Origin: an uncultured Clostridia bacterium
GTDB taxonomy: Bacteria; Bacillota; Clostridia; Oscillospirales; Acutalibacteraceae
Assembly (NCBI GenBank): GCA_947627055.1
Contig: CANQUS010000005.1
Span: 1-64,000 of the forward strand
Length of the DNA: 64,000 nucleotides
Direction: 5' to 3'
A model generated the notes under the pieces. It made no database searches. It was not told where the DNA came from and saw only the letters and a program-made list of their open reading frames with translations. The position numbers and the translations under genes are program-made. Of the stretch, positions 47,003 through 56,364 are shown piece by piece. Each line of letters starts with the position of its first letter. Within the stretch, counting starts at the first letter, position 1.

Positions 47003-47293
47003 TTAAAAAACTAATGGTGCGGTAACGTCCAACGACAGATCAACTCCTATATGTTCAATCTTAGCTTTCATACGATCTCCAAAATAATAGAATCTGAGAC
47101 TATCGCTTTCTGTGTCTATAAGATCGATTAGTTTGTTCTTGACTATAAGCCACTTAGCACAATCAATCTCACACTCAAAAACAGAGTTTTGAACCCTATG
47201 TCCGTAATTGACGCATTCCTTTGCTACCTTTCTCAGCCTTTTCTTACCTTGAGTGGTAGCAGTGTTTACATCATATGTAATAAGTACAAACAT
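47003..47293 (-). CDS. cas2: CRISPR-associated endonuclease Cas2, type I-C
   Basis: Cas2 bridges two Cas1 dimers in spacer acquisition. Its 96 residues start MFVLITYDVNTATTQGKKRL, with the ferredoxin-like YDV motif and the I-C type RKVAKECVNYGHRVQNSVFECEI. It follows cas1 by 6 bases and is the last cas gene before the leader. The sequence seems complete. Confidence 0.96.
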   Translation of the reverse strand: MFVLITYDVNTATTQGKKRLRKVAKECVNYGHRVQNSVFECEIDCAKWLIVKNKLIDLIDTESDSLRFYYFGDRMKAKIEHIGVDLSLDVTAPLVF

Positions 47294-47299
47294 ATAACC

Positions 47300-48331
47300 C
47301 TACTTCCACATAAACGGCGGATATGCATCGAGGTCTCCTCTTATAGTTCTCGCCAAGAGCAGCGCCTGAGCATACGGCACTACGCCCCATTCAAGCTTTT
47401 CTTTCAAGAACGGGTGTGTTATGGTTTCCAACTTGCGTTTTTGCCATTCCGAGAAGAACAGCCTTCGAGTATCATCGTCCATCACGACTGCTCCGCTTTC
47501 CATTTTTTTAAAGCCATTCGGAGAAACTATCTTTTTATTTATTAAGGACAGCACAAAACGGTCTGCATAAACACTTCTGAGTTCCTCCATTAAATCAAGA
47601 GCCAGGGATTTTCTGCCCGGTAAATCAGTGTGCATGAACCCTACATACGGGTCTAAGCCTACCGCCTCCAGAGCCGAAGCGCACATTGAAGCAAGTAATG
47701 AATACGAAAATGACAGCATGGCATTTACATTATCAAGCGGAGGGCGTTTATTCCTGATATTGAAGAAAAAATGCTCCTTTTGCTGCAAAATCAAGTCGTC
47801 AAACACAGAAAAATATCGCGACGCTGACTCTCCCTCGATCCCTCGGAGAATATCTATGCTTGTGCAGCTTTGAGCCATTGTTATCGAAGCTTTAATATCA
47901 GAAGATACTCGCTTCAGTTTTTCCGAGTCAAGTCTCAAAGGATAATCTCTCGCCGCACGTTCCAACACCCATCGTGAATTAAAAAGCTTTCCTACTATAA
48001 AGGATCTTGCGTATTCTAAGGACTCTGTTTCATTCTCGGAAATATGATATTGAGCTTTTCTCAGCAGTACATTGCCCCTTTGCTCTCCCGTAACTCTGGC
48101 AAGGAATTTTCCGCTCGGTTTCATGAAGCACAGTGATATATTGTCCTCTGCACATTTCCCCATCAGCGCTGGGCTCGCGCCTTTAAAACCGCAGGTAACG
48201 ATCCCCTCAAGATTATGCAGAGGCACTCTCCCCGCAATTTTGTCATTCGTTAAAATAACAATATTCTCTCCTTCAAGAGAGAGATAGCAGTCTTGTGAGG
48301 TTATGTACAATGTATTCAACAGCCTCCTCAA
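47300..48331 (-). CDS. cas1: CRISPR-associated integrase Cas1, type I-C
   Basis: Cas1 catalyses integration of new spacers at the leader end. At 343 residues it is the normal length for the I-C form. The start (LLNTLYITSQDCYLSLEGENIVI) and GFMHTDLPGRKSLALDLMEELR, with the conserved His and Asp, are present; GIEGESASRYFSVFDDL carries the catalytic Glu. The TTG start at 48331 follows GGGGAGG by 7 bases. It lies 2 bases after the cas4 stop. Confidence 0.96.
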   Translation of the reverse strand: MRRLLNTLYITSQDCYLSLEGENIVILTNDKIAGRVPLHNLEGIVTCGFKGASPALMGKCAEDNISLCFMKPSGKFLARVTGEQRGNVLLRKAQYHISENETESLEYARSFIVGKLFNSRWVLERAARDYPLRLDSEKLKRVSSDIKASITMAQSCTSIDILRGIEGESASRYFSVFDDLILQQKEHFFFNIRNKRPPLDNVNAMLSFSYSLLASMCASALEAVGLDPYVGFMHTDLPGRKSLALDLMEELRSVYADRFVLSLINKKIVSPNGFKKMESGAVVMDDDTRRLFFSEWQKRKLETITHPFLKEKLEWGVVPYAQALLLARTIRGDLDAYPPFMWK

Positions 48332-48333
48332 GT

Positions 48334-48990
48334 CTATTCCTCCCCAAGCATATGGTCAATATAGCTTTTCGCGGATTTGAAGGTATTCATTCTCGGAAGA
48401 CAAATATTATTCAGTGAACAGCCGTTGCAGGACTTCGCCCTTCTGACATTCGGCGTATATCTTCTGCTGTAATACCCGTGCATTTCCTCAAAATCCTTTT
48501 TGACCCGCTTACGGTATTCGTCGGTAAGCTCTATCCTTTCCCTCCTCCGAGTTTTTCCATAAAAGATGTACCCGTATTTTATATTACAGCACATCATTTC
48601 CTCAAGGCACATCGCCTCGGCTGTAAGCTGAAAAATATCCGGCTCTTTCAGCTCACCATGTTTATATTCAACAGGTTCAACCGAATATCTTCCCTCTCTA
48701 CCGAAAATATCAACACCGTTTTTGTCGTCACGGACTAACTCAACTATATCGCACTCTCCGCTTACCCCCATTTCTCTCGAAAAGACAGGCATTCCCCTTG
48801 TTATGACAACATTACCGCGCTTCTCCACGAAATCCTTATCATGAGCCTTTTCGTGAAGAAGCTCACCCGAAACAGTAAGATAATTTTCCTCCCACTGTTG
48901 TTCAATATGTATCAAAGCCCACTGCCTGCGGCAAAACTCAAAATGCTGTATCCCCGAAAGCATCAGATATTCTTCTTCACTGTATGCCAC
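48334..48990 (-). CDS. cas4: CRISPR-associated exonuclease Cas4, type I-C
   Basis: Cas4 trims prespacers and selects their PAM end together with Cas1-Cas2. The 218-residue protein has the RecB-like nuclease signature GECDIVEL..VEPVEYKHGE. Four cysteines expected to hold an iron-sulfur cluster are present: one in FEFCRRQWAL and three in CNGCSLNNIC near the C-terminus. The start is GTG at 48990 behind GAGGG. It abuts cas7 without a gap. Confidence 0.95.
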   Translation of the reverse strand: MAYSEEEYLMLSGIQHFEFCRRQWALIHIEQQWEENYLTVSGELLHEKAHDKDFVEKRGNVVITRGMPVFSREMGVSGECDIVELVRDDKNGVDIFGREGRYSVEPVEYKHGELKEPDIFQLTAEAMCLEEMMCCNIKYGYIFYGKTRRRERIELTDEYRKRVKKDFEEMHGYYSRRYTPNVRRAKSCNGCSLNNICLPRMNTFKSAKSYIDHMLGEE

Positions 48991-49881
48991 TTATATTCCC
49001 TCATATATCTCAGGAACAAGTCCGTCAAGGTCGTTCGTTGAAATAACATAATCCTCGAAGGATCTCGGGCTTTTGACATCATCTTTCAATTTAATATTAA
49101 GTGTTCTCTGAACCTTTGCCGAGGAATACTGTCCCATTTCGCAATTATGCTTCCACCAGTAGACGTACTTGACCTCCATACTCCCCTCAGGTCTCGCGGA
49201 TGAACAGTCATTTTCAAAAAGTGTTATCAAGGCTTGCTTTATTTTTTCCGCATCTTCATCAGAGAATCCGGTTTTTTCCGCAAGCTGATGATTGATACTT
49301 CCTCTGATAACATATAAGCCGAACTCAACGCGATTCTTGCTTCCCATGGTATCAGAAGACTTCTTTTCACTGTTATCACCGTTTACACTTTTTGTTATCT
49401 GCACAGTCGAAATATCGATCGGGCTTACGCTTTCAGCGGTTCTGATCGTCACAGGTCCTCTGACACCAATAGAAACGCTCTCAGATTCCTCCTGGTCGGA
49501 TTTATTCTTTCTTGATTTACCATTTGAGAAAGCAAAAACCTGACCGAAGGCTCGTACGTCTATCCATGTCTTGCAGGCGACACTTGCATATTGCTCAGAA
49601 TCCTTTTCTTTCTGCGCTTTTTTAATTTCAGGATTGTTTTCGGCTCTTTCACGAAGACTTTTAGCGCCGTCATCGGATCTGTCGGCTGACTGAACAAAAA
49701 TCCTTTCGCCCATATCCTGCAGTCTGTTTCTGATTTTACGTTTAATACAGACGTCAGAGATCTCGCCGTATCCGTCATAATCCTCTCTTGGTCTGTTGCC
49801 GTTGAGCGGATCTCCGTTAGGATTCGCCTTGTTAACTACTACCAAAACCGCAAAATCAACCTTGTTAGTAAATGCTCCCAT
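48991..49881 (-). CDS. cas7: Cascade backbone subunit Cas7c (Csd2)
   Basis: Cas7 coats the crRNA spacer as a helical filament in the surveillance complex. The 296-residue Csd2 family member starts FTNKVDFAVLVVVNKANPNGDP. It has GNRPREDYDGYGEISDVCIKRKIRNRLQ and the DVRAFGQVFAF and GVRGPVTI segments. GGAGG precedes the ATG by 9 bases. It lies 2 bases from cas8c and directly before cas4. Confidence 0.96.
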   Translation of the reverse strand: MGAFTNKVDFAVLVVVNKANPNGDPLNGNRPREDYDGYGEISDVCIKRKIRNRLQDMGERIFVQSADRSDDGAKSLRERAENNPEIKKAQKEKDSEQYASVACKTWIDVRAFGQVFAFSNGKSRKNKSDQEESESVSIGVRGPVTIRTAESVSPIDISTVQITKSVNGDNSEKKSSDTMGSKNRVEFGLYVIRGSINHQLAEKTGFSDEDAEKIKQALITLFENDCSSARPEGSMEVKYVYWWKHNCEMGQYSSAKVQRTLNIKLKDDVKSPRSFEDYVISTNDLDGLVPEIYEGI

Positions 49882-49883
49882 AA

Positions 49884-51725
49884 TTATTGTTCCTCCATAT
49901 TGTTATTTTTATTATTCTTTCTGAACTCAGCCATCTGGCTGTAGTATCCGAGTAAATAGTTTTCATTCAATGGTTCATTATTGAATGAATCCGTTTGGGC
50001 GAGCTTATCAAAGATCTCCTCCGTAAGCTGTTGATAATAATCCCTGCTTCCTTTGCTCAGCCTTGAAATATAGGATTGAAGACCACGTCTTATGGTCTCA
50101 TACGTTCTCGCCGGCTTTTGAGCATAAGCACTCCAATACTTCATAGCGTTTGTTTCTCTCTCGCTGTTGCCGGACTTGAAGTTCACATAATCTTCCAGCT
50201 TATGCGCCACAGCGAGAAGTCTGCCAAACAGATAATCTCTGTCGGTGCTTTCCTTATTTAGTGCCATTTTAAAAACTTCCTTTCCATAATCGTATTGGCA
50301 TTTTATAATAACCGCACACGTCCATGTTAAAATATTGTTCCAGTTATATCTGCTGAAACGCTGAGGATTGCCAGCGTTTCTGACAGCCGCTCTCATAATG
50401 TCTTTTGGAAATCGTTTTCCCTGAACGATACATGGCAGTATTCGGTCTATATTCCTCTTGATCATCTTGCCGTCAGCGGATACAAACGCGCCCTGCTGAG
50501 TCCCGTAAGCACACAACACAATTTCCCTCGGAGAAGGCGCGCCGACATAATAGTGTCCCTTATCCCCTTTTTTAACATAATGTTTCCATGAGCATTCTCT
50601 GTGCCATTTGTGCAGGTTCTCAAGCAGCCGTGAACCCTCCAGCTCTTGGTAATATGTTATCGCCAAGCGTCCCTTGATCGAACCGTCCGCTGTATCAACC
50701 GCCATTACTATCGCCCTTGTATTTACGCCTATTTCCTGCTTATATCCTGCAATATACTTATTAAGCTGTTTTGCAAAGCTCTCATCTGTATCAGACAAAA
50801 CTTCGTCTTTATCATCCCGCCAACTGTCGATCATATCATCTGTGGATGATATGATCGGCGGCATTTCCTCTCCGCCTATCGACCAACAAACAATACATTC
50901 GCTGTCGTTTCTGTAGCCCTGCTTCGCGATAAGCCAGCGCAAAGCGTTATGCGCCTTTTGGGAGGTTTCATAGCCTATGCTTGCGGCGCTTTTCGCGTCA
51001 ACGAATCTCCCTCTGTATGTGTAACCGGATGTATCGTTTGACGAAATGAGTTTCGCTCCATCGGCTGTACTTCGAATTTTTGCGGGAAGCTTATCGGTTG
51101 TCATGCAGCGCTCACCCGTTACATAATCAATATCGCAATCCTCAAAAGTTGTATTGTAATAATTTATAAAGTTATCCCAGATTTCTTTGTCAAGCCATGT
51201 CCTCGTTTCCTCGGGCTCCGTACTGTTTCCATTGACGATAAATCTCACAAATCCATCCTTACCGTCATATACGCCGACACTTATCAGGTCACGCATTACT
51301 GTTCCCTTGTCAAGATACACGCATATAGCCCTGACCTTTACAGGCGTGTCGGGCAGATCAGCCCATTTATGGAGATTTTCTATATATGCCTTATAATGGG
51401 CCTTATAGCTTTTTTCATCTTTTGAAACGTCATCATAATCTGCCGCTATGTAACTGAGCTTATCCGCCATAGGAAATGGAGAGATCCCACTGCTTCGTGA
51501 CGCTGAATCCTCCGTTACCGGAACGATCGTTATCTGATCGTTTTTATCCACCTTATTCGCGCCGAGAAAATCCCCGTTTTCATTGAGAATGATTTCCGCT
51601 ATGGCGTTCACTGTCAAATGTGACAACGGCAAAAGCAATATCGGATTTTTATTGGTCCCTCGGTTTATGCCGACCTCACCTATACAGTTGTCATACGTTT
51701 TGGCAAGTACCTCCATCCAGCTCAT
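49884..51725 (-). CDS. cas8c: Cascade large subunit Cas8c (Csd1)
   Basis: Cas8c recognises the PAM and recruits Cas3 in type I-C; in this subtype its gene also encodes a Cas11-like small subunit by internal initiation in characterised systems. The 613 residues are typical. SSGISPFPMADKLSYIAADY, CIVCWSIGGEEMPP and GSRLLENLHKWHRECSW are family-specific. LLAVAHKLEDYV and YLLGYYSQMAEFRK lie in the C-terminal part where the small subunit would be encoded. I did not verify an internal start. It overlaps neither neighbour, with 3 bases to cas5 and 2 to cas7. Confidence 0.96.
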   Translation of the reverse strand: MSWMEVLAKTYDNCIGEVGINRGTNKNPILLLPLSHLTVNAIAEIILNENGDFLGANKVDKNDQITIVPVTEDSASRSSGISPFPMADKLSYIAADYDDVSKDEKSYKAHYKAYIENLHKWADLPDTPVKVRAICVYLDKGTVMRDLISVGVYDGKDGFVRFIVNGNSTEPEETRTWLDKEIWDNFINYYNTTFEDCDIDYVTGERCMTTDKLPAKIRSTADGAKLISSNDTSGYTYRGRFVDAKSAASIGYETSQKAHNALRWLIAKQGYRNDSECIVCWSIGGEEMPPIISSTDDMIDSWRDDKDEVLSDTDESFAKQLNKYIAGYKQEIGVNTRAIVMAVDTADGSIKGRLAITYYQELEGSRLLENLHKWHRECSWKHYVKKGDKGHYYVGAPSPREIVLCAYGTQQGAFVSADGKMIKRNIDRILPCIVQGKRFPKDIMRAAVRNAGNPQRFSRYNWNNILTWTCAVIIKCQYDYGKEVFKMALNKESTDRDYLFGRLLAVAHKLEDYVNFKSGNSERETNAMKYWSAYAQKPARTYETIRRGLQSYISRLSKGSRDYYQQLTEEIFDKLAQTDSFNNEPLNENYLLGYYSQMAEFRKNNKNNNMEEQ

Positions 51726-51728
51726 AAG

Positions 51729-52460
51729 TCAAAACACTCCCTCTCTTTCAAATTCGGAAGACCCTGAGAAGTTTTCACCGTAAACGAAGCTTTTCGTACT
51801 CCTCTTGCCTATCTCGCGGATTATCATATTCTCATCATCAGGGGAAATGAAGTTAATAACACCTTTTTTCATCACGGGTCTCCACAGGCGAACAGTCATT
51901 TTGCCCTTGTATTCTTCCTTGGTCTGCTCATCGGGATATGTTATCCCATGGAGCATAACTCCGAAAGCTCTTTCGGGAATATCCTCGTAACAGCTTCTGC
52001 CCTCATCAAAAACACATGGTTCAACGTAACCCTGACATTCACGGGTGCCGAGGAAAATATCCCGCCTCCCGCCGCGTTCTATCATTCTCTTGGCTATATC
52101 CCAGTGCTTGTTATCATTTCTGTCCTGTTCCAAATCCGGACGGTTCATATTCCATTCAAAATGCGCCCTGACGTAATACTCCACGTCACGGAGATATGTA
52201 TAGATCGAAAGGTCGTTTTTCCCGTTATAATAATGAATAGGGCGTATGCCCTGCGACTGCGTCTGAACAGGCTTCATTATTTTCACCGAGTCTATGACCC
52301 AGATAATCGTGGGCTTCCAATATATAGCCTCTGTAATGCCTTTCAAGGCACTATATGTAGGCACCTCATATGAAAAACGCTCTCCTCCTATTTTTGTGAG
52401 AGGATCTGTAAACAGAGCATACTTTCCGTACACCTTGTACTCAATGCTGTTTCTTATCAT
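51729..52460 (-). CDS. cas5: Type I-C processing nuclease Cas5c
   Basis: In type I-C, Cas5 replaces Cas6 and cuts the repeat RNA to make crRNA, then stays at the 5' handle. The start at 52460 (MIRNSIEYKVYGKYALFTDP) is favoured because AAGGAG is 8 bases upstream; two earlier starts at 52469 and 52466 lie too close to it. 243 residues. GERFSYEVPTYSALKGITEAIYW and RGGRRDIFLGTRECQGYV are typical of the subtype, with candidate catalytic Tyr, Lys and His in the first. It lies 15 bases after cas3. Confidence 0.95.
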   Translation of the reverse strand: MIRNSIEYKVYGKYALFTDPLTKIGGERFSYEVPTYSALKGITEAIYWKPTIIWVIDSVKIMKPVQTQSQGIRPIHYYNGKNDLSIYTYLRDVEYYVRAHFEWNMNRPDLEQDRNDNKHWDIAKRMIERGGRRDIFLGTRECQGYVEPCVFDEGRSCYEDIPERAFGVMLHGITYPDEQTKEEYKGKMTVRLWRPVMKKGVINFISPDDENMIIREIGKRSTKSFVYGENFSGSSEFEREGVF

Positions 52461-52475
52461 ATTCATCACTCCTTT

Positions 52476-54866
52476 TTAATATATAAGCTCTGATAATTCC
52501 GGCTTGATTCCGGATCCCTTATCGTAATAGCTTTCGCTTAAAATATACAATGAGCCATCAAACATTGACGCCTCAAAAGCATTTATATCACTGAGTTTTC
52601 TAAAGACCGATGAACTGCTCCTTATGTTTACCGTATAACGCTGCAGCCTTCTTAAAATGCTTCTCAGCTCGTTTAAGTCATCTGTTTCGCGTAATCGTTC
52701 TATCAGCCGCTCAGATCCCCCATAATATACAATAATGCCGATAGAACCACTATCGTCAATAGGCTTAAAATGCGATGCGGCTGTTTTAAAGGCTTGTGAA
52801 AGCAGATAGCCGTACTTTTGTCGGCTTTTCTTCTTATACTCTCTACATCCGATTTCATTGTCAGCCAAAAGACTATACATTGTAAGCTGTGAGTCAAGCT
52901 TTGGTAATGAAAAATCCATTTCATTGCGTCTGTCAAAGAAATACTGTTTGTAGTACATATCCATAGACTCAGGCATAAGCAAGTCGCCATGCGGCTTGTA
53001 TAAAATCGTCTGCACCGCCTTTTGTGCTTTCCTTATATCCCCAAGTGATGAAATGTTTTCCTCGCTGTACCTGACAATATATGTTTTTCCCCGTTCACTG
53101 CTTTCACCGTTTCTGTTGCAGCGTCCTGCCGCCTGATCTATGCTGTCAAGACCACTGAGGGAGCGGACAACAGTTTCAAAGGATATATCAACTCCCGCCT
53201 CAATAAGCTGCGTACTGACACAAATAATTTTCTGCTTATCCTTAAGCTTTTGCTTTAAGTCCCGAATGGTATCGAGCCTGTGCTGCGCACACATAAAGGT
53301 CGTAAGCTGAACTATCTCAAAATCGGATGAAATTCTGTTTTTTAAACCGTCATAAAGCGCTTGAACGGCTGATTTTGTATTGAGGATAATAAGGCAATTA
53401 TTTTTGGTCACATTTGAAACGATACCGGATAGCCCTTCCGTATCAACATATGATGCGGCATATTCTGTCAGAATGTCCGCACGCTTAAATTCACCGCTGT
53501 ATTTTTCAGTATCAAAAATAATATCGCTGTTCCTTGAATACAGAAGCGGACGCGCGGTTTCCTCAAAAAGCGGTTGAGTTGCCGTACACATAACAACAGT
53601 CGTGCCGCAAACCGCATTTAAAAAGTTCATCATAGTATTAAAGGAATTTATATAGACAAGCGGTATCGATTGCGCTTCATCAATAATTATCACAGAGCTT
53701 TTCAATCGGTGTATACGGCGTATATCGGAAGTATCCCCGCCAAAAAGTACATTGAGGAAACGAACCATAGTAGTGAGAATTATCGGAGAGCTCCAGTCAT
53801 CTGCCAGTACCTCATATTTTTTAAGACCTTCCGTATCTTCACCGTCAAAGAAAACATTTGAGTGGTGTTCCAAAATATGTTCATCATCGTCGAAAACTCT
53901 TTTTATTTCAGCGGCATTTTGCTCAAGTATAGACAGATACGGCGCAATGTAAATAATGTGCTGTTTTCCCGTCCTTATGGCAAGATTCAGCGCATAACGC
54001 ATTGACGCGTATGTTTTCCCTCCGCCTGTCGGAATAGACAGCTTATATATGCCATCGCCATTCTTTAATGCAAATTCCTCACACTGCTCTGACATTTCCC
54101 GCCGCAGCTCATCTATTTTATTTCTTGGTTTCAGGCTGTTTAGCTCGTTTTCGAGCAAACTGAGGCATCTTTCAAAAAAGCTTCTCCGCTCCTCATCTGA
54201 GAACCTTGGCAGCTTGCTTCCGCTCATAAATTCCGCAGTATCACGCCTGTCCGCATCAATAAGCATTGAAAGAATAAGCCTTTCCAAACAAAAGTGCAAA
54301 AAGCATTTTTCTTCTGTTCCTTTTCTGTCCCCTGCTATATTTTTTGAAAGCTTTAGGATTTTCTCAAAAATTATTTTTATCTCTGATTCAGAGGCAGTAA
54401 AAAGCTCGGAAATATCGTTTTCTGAAAAAACATCCCTGCTGTTTTCTATTGCCTCATCATAAAATATATCTTTTTCGGGACATATTCTCTGAGTAAATTT
54501 ATCCTCACCGATATACGTCAGGCAGTCGTTCAAGCCGTGATGTGAAAAAACCGCACAGGCAATAAGCTCCTTCGTAAGCTCGGAGATAATTGTTTTATCA
54601 GTTTGTAGATCCATCAAGTATTTAGCGCCCGCGCTTGAGTGATTTATATCACCTCTCCTGACCTTAGTATCTCCGCTGTGTGATGCGTTTATATAATCAT
54701 CAAACGCCCTTGTATTTTTACCTATGTCGTGCAAAATACCCGCAAGCCTCATAGTATTCTCAAGACCAACAGAAGTTCCATTTTCAGCCGCGTACTTCGA
54801 TGTATTTTCCAGGTGTTCCTTTACTGACTGGTGTTTGTTGTTATCGTTAATATGTGCGGAGATCAT
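52476..54866 (-). CDS. cas3: CRISPR-associated helicase-nuclease Cas3
   Basis: Cas3 nicks and degrades DNA bound by Cascade. The start at 54866 (MISAHINDNNKHQSVKEHL) follows AAAGGA; a TTG at 54887 lies upstream of that site. Residues 1-230 are the HD nuclease domain (LAGILHDIGKNTRAF, HSSAGAKYL, VFSHHG). The helicase has SIPTGGGKTYASMRYAL, VIIDEAQSIPL and the C-terminal STQLIEAGVDISFETVVRSL and DQAAGRCNRNGE motifs. The 796-residue length and domain order are normal. It is the first gene of the cas operon. No clear promoter was seen in the 330 bases upstream. Confidence 0.96.
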   Translation of the reverse strand: MISAHINDNNKHQSVKEHLENTSKYAAENGTSVGLENTMRLAGILHDIGKNTRAFDDYINASHSGDTKVRRGDINHSSAGAKYLMDLQTDKTIISELTKELIACAVFSHHGLNDCLTYIGEDKFTQRICPEKDIFYDEAIENSRDVFSENDISELFTASESEIKIIFEKILKLSKNIAGDRKGTEEKCFLHFCLERLILSMLIDADRRDTAEFMSGSKLPRFSDEERRSFFERCLSLLENELNSLKPRNKIDELRREMSEQCEEFALKNGDGIYKLSIPTGGGKTYASMRYALNLAIRTGKQHIIYIAPYLSILEQNAAEIKRVFDDDEHILEHHSNVFFDGEDTEGLKKYEVLADDWSSPIILTTMVRFLNVLFGGDTSDIRRIHRLKSSVIIIDEAQSIPLVYINSFNTMMNFLNAVCGTTVVMCTATQPLFEETARPLLYSRNSDIIFDTEKYSGEFKRADILTEYAASYVDTEGLSGIVSNVTKNNCLIILNTKSAVQALYDGLKNRISSDFEIVQLTTFMCAQHRLDTIRDLKQKLKDKQKIICVSTQLIEAGVDISFETVVRSLSGLDSIDQAAGRCNRNGESSERGKTYIVRYSEENISSLGDIRKAQKAVQTILYKPHGDLLMPESMDMYYKQYFFDRRNEMDFSLPKLDSQLTMYSLLADNEIGCREYKKKSRQKYGYLLSQAFKTAASHFKPIDDSGSIGIIVYYGGSERLIERLRETDDLNELRSILRRLQRYTVNIRSSSSVFRKLSDINAFEASMFDGSLYILSESYYDKGSGIKPELSELIY

Positions 54867-54911
54867 CTCATCAGTTCCTTTTATCAAATAAAATATCGTA
54901 TGCTAAAATTA

Positions 54912-55043
54912 AAGCGCGGCTCTGACAAACTGTCAGATCGCAAAGCAATTTTGAAGACTTCAGCAGGTGATTGTATTCCCCGATGAAACGGCAAATGTTT
55001 CCCGCCGCCTAAGAGACGGGCGACACATTGCCGGAGTTATAAT
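54912..55043 (+). repeat. Dispersed repeat element, copy C, upstream of the cas operon
   Basis: A noncoding sequence resembling 25808-25945, with CAATTTTGA, TGATTGTATTCCCC, and the hairpin CCCGCCGCCTAAGAGACGGG followed by ACACATTGCC and GTTATAAT. It lies 46 bases upstream of the cas3 start, so it could affect cas expression. The rest of the gap to 55196 is AT-rich. Confidence 0.5.
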
Positions 55044-55196
55044 ATGTATGAATATTTTAAAAACTCTTACAAGATATTATTTTAGCATATTTTGTTAAAT
55101 GTGTAAATACAATTTGTAGATTTTACATATTTTTTGTTTATTTTTAAACGACTGATGCAAACTATTCCATTCTGATATTAAATTAAGACTGCCGTG

Positions 55197-55964
55197 TTAA
55201 GAAATATTTGTGTTTTTACAACCGCGTACTTTTTTTGCGGCTGTTGAGGACATATATCTTACGCAATGGTTCATTGAATAATCAAGGTAGGCAGAACGAA
55301 TCTCTCTTATATTTCTCTGTCGTATCAGAACCACCTCGCCCGTTGAAAGTTCGAACTGATTGGTCGCCTGAACGATATAATCCATATTGACAATGTAGCT
55401 TTGGTGGCTGCGCAAAAATCTCTTGTCATTAAGCTCAACTTCTATTTCACTCAGCTTCTTGTATATAACATAAACATCACCGTTGCTGCGGTGGAGAATA
55501 CATTTTGAATTGCTGCTTTCAATATATGTTATTTCGTCATACGGCACTGTAATAAAGCTGTTGCGCCGACGAATAAGATATGTTTCGACATTGATATTAC
55601 GGATCGCTCTCTCCATTGACAGACACAACTTTTCGTAATCGATCGGCTTAAGAATATAACCGACCGCGTTTACATCGTAGCTTTCCACAGCATATTCAGA
55701 GTTTTCGGATAAAAAAATTATCTCTCCGTTATAATTGATCTTGCGAAGAATTTTGGCAGTGTCAATACCGAGCATTCCATCCATTATCATATTAAGAAAA
55801 ATAATATTATAATTACGGCCATCCTCGACCTCATACAGCAGTTCCGATGCGTTGCTATATTGGTTTATTCTATAGCTGATAGTCTTATTTAAGAAATAAA
55901 ATTCGAGCAAATTTTCCAGTGAATTTTCGGCAGTGACGTCGTTGTCACAAATTGCGATATTCAT
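55197..55964 (-). CDS. LytTR-type transcription regulator with a receiver lacking the phospho-acceptor Asp
   Basis: The start at 55964 (MNIAICDNDVTAENSL) follows AAGGAAG, giving 255 residues. Residues 1-120 form a CheY-like receiver. The acceptor position, normally FLD, reads IIFLNMIMDGMLGID, so Asn58 replaces Asp. The conserved Lys in YILKPIDYEK is kept. Residues about 140-240 form a LytTR DNA-binding domain (RNSFITVPYDEITYIESSNSKCILH and FLRSHQSYIVNMDYI). No histidine kinase is adjacent. It may act independently of phosphorylation. A near-perfect palindrome at 56007-56030 just upstream could be its own operator. Confidence 0.85.
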   Translation of the reverse strand: MNIAICDNDVTAENSLENLLEFYFLNKTISYRINQYSNASELLYEVEDGRNYNIIFLNMIMDGMLGIDTAKILRKINYNGEIIFLSENSEYAVESYDVNAVGYILKPIDYEKLCLSMERAIRNINVETYLIRRRNSFITVPYDEITYIESSNSKCILHRSNGDVYVIYKKLSEIEVELNDKRFLRSHQSYIVNMDYIVQATNQFELSTGEVVLIRQRNIREIRSAYLDYSMNHCVRYMSSTAAKKVRGCKNTNIS

Positions 55965-56006
55965 AAGAACTTCCTTTCTAAATTCTTCAGCGTTTATCGT
56001 TATCAA

Positions 56007-56030
56007 ACATTTTGCTGAGCAGCAAAATGT
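56007..56030. promoter_or_regulatory. Palindrome upstream of the LytTR gene
   Basis: Ten-base arms ACATTTTGCT and AGCAAAATGT flank the four bases GAGC. It sits between the divergent LytTR and DUF6514-type genes, 43 bases before the first. It could be an operator or an RNA hairpin in the LytTR leader. Confidence 0.45.
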
Positions 56031-56139
56031 TGCTTCATTCAATGAAATTCCTACCAATTTCAAAATAGTACAACTATTACCTTTTATATTTGTTATAATT
56101 ATAAATTGGATTTAAAAGAGTAATCAAAGGGAGATTTTG

Positions 56140-56364
56140 ATGATAAAATACAAGATTATTGTTGAAAAAGTAAAAAGTTCGGAACTGGGAGAATACACCG
56201 CTTATGGAGTATGTGTTTTTATAGAAGAAACAAAAACAGTTATTGAATCGTTTTCCGATGTCTTTTTGGAAAAAGAAGAAGCAGAAAATTTTGTAAACAT
56301 GTGTAACATAAGTAGGCTTGACCCTATTCACTTGCGTGAGGTCATAGAGGATATGATAGGGTAG
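56140..56364 (+). CDS. DUF6514-type small protein
   Basis: The ATG at 56140 is preceded by AAAGGGAGA, giving 74 residues. YTAYGVCVFIEET, a central acidic stretch (FLEKEEAENFVNMCN) and the ending LDPIHLREVIEDMIG match the DUF6514 pattern of Clostridia as I recall it. No signal peptide or membrane segment. It is divergent from the LytTR gene with a TATAAT at 56094-56099. The function is unknown. Confidence 0.7.
   Translation: MIKYKIIVEKVKSSELGEYTAYGVCVFIEETKTVIESFSDVFLEKEEAENFVNMCNISRLDPIHLREVIEDMIG

Noticed and set aside
47189-47545. 118-codon plus-strand frame across cas2 and cas1
   Set aside because: Antisense to two intact conserved cas genes.
54866-55964. Possible anti-CRISPR or toxin gene between cas3 and the LytTR gene
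   Set aside because: The gap holds only the repeat element and AT-rich sequence; no frame with a start site and plausible length was found.
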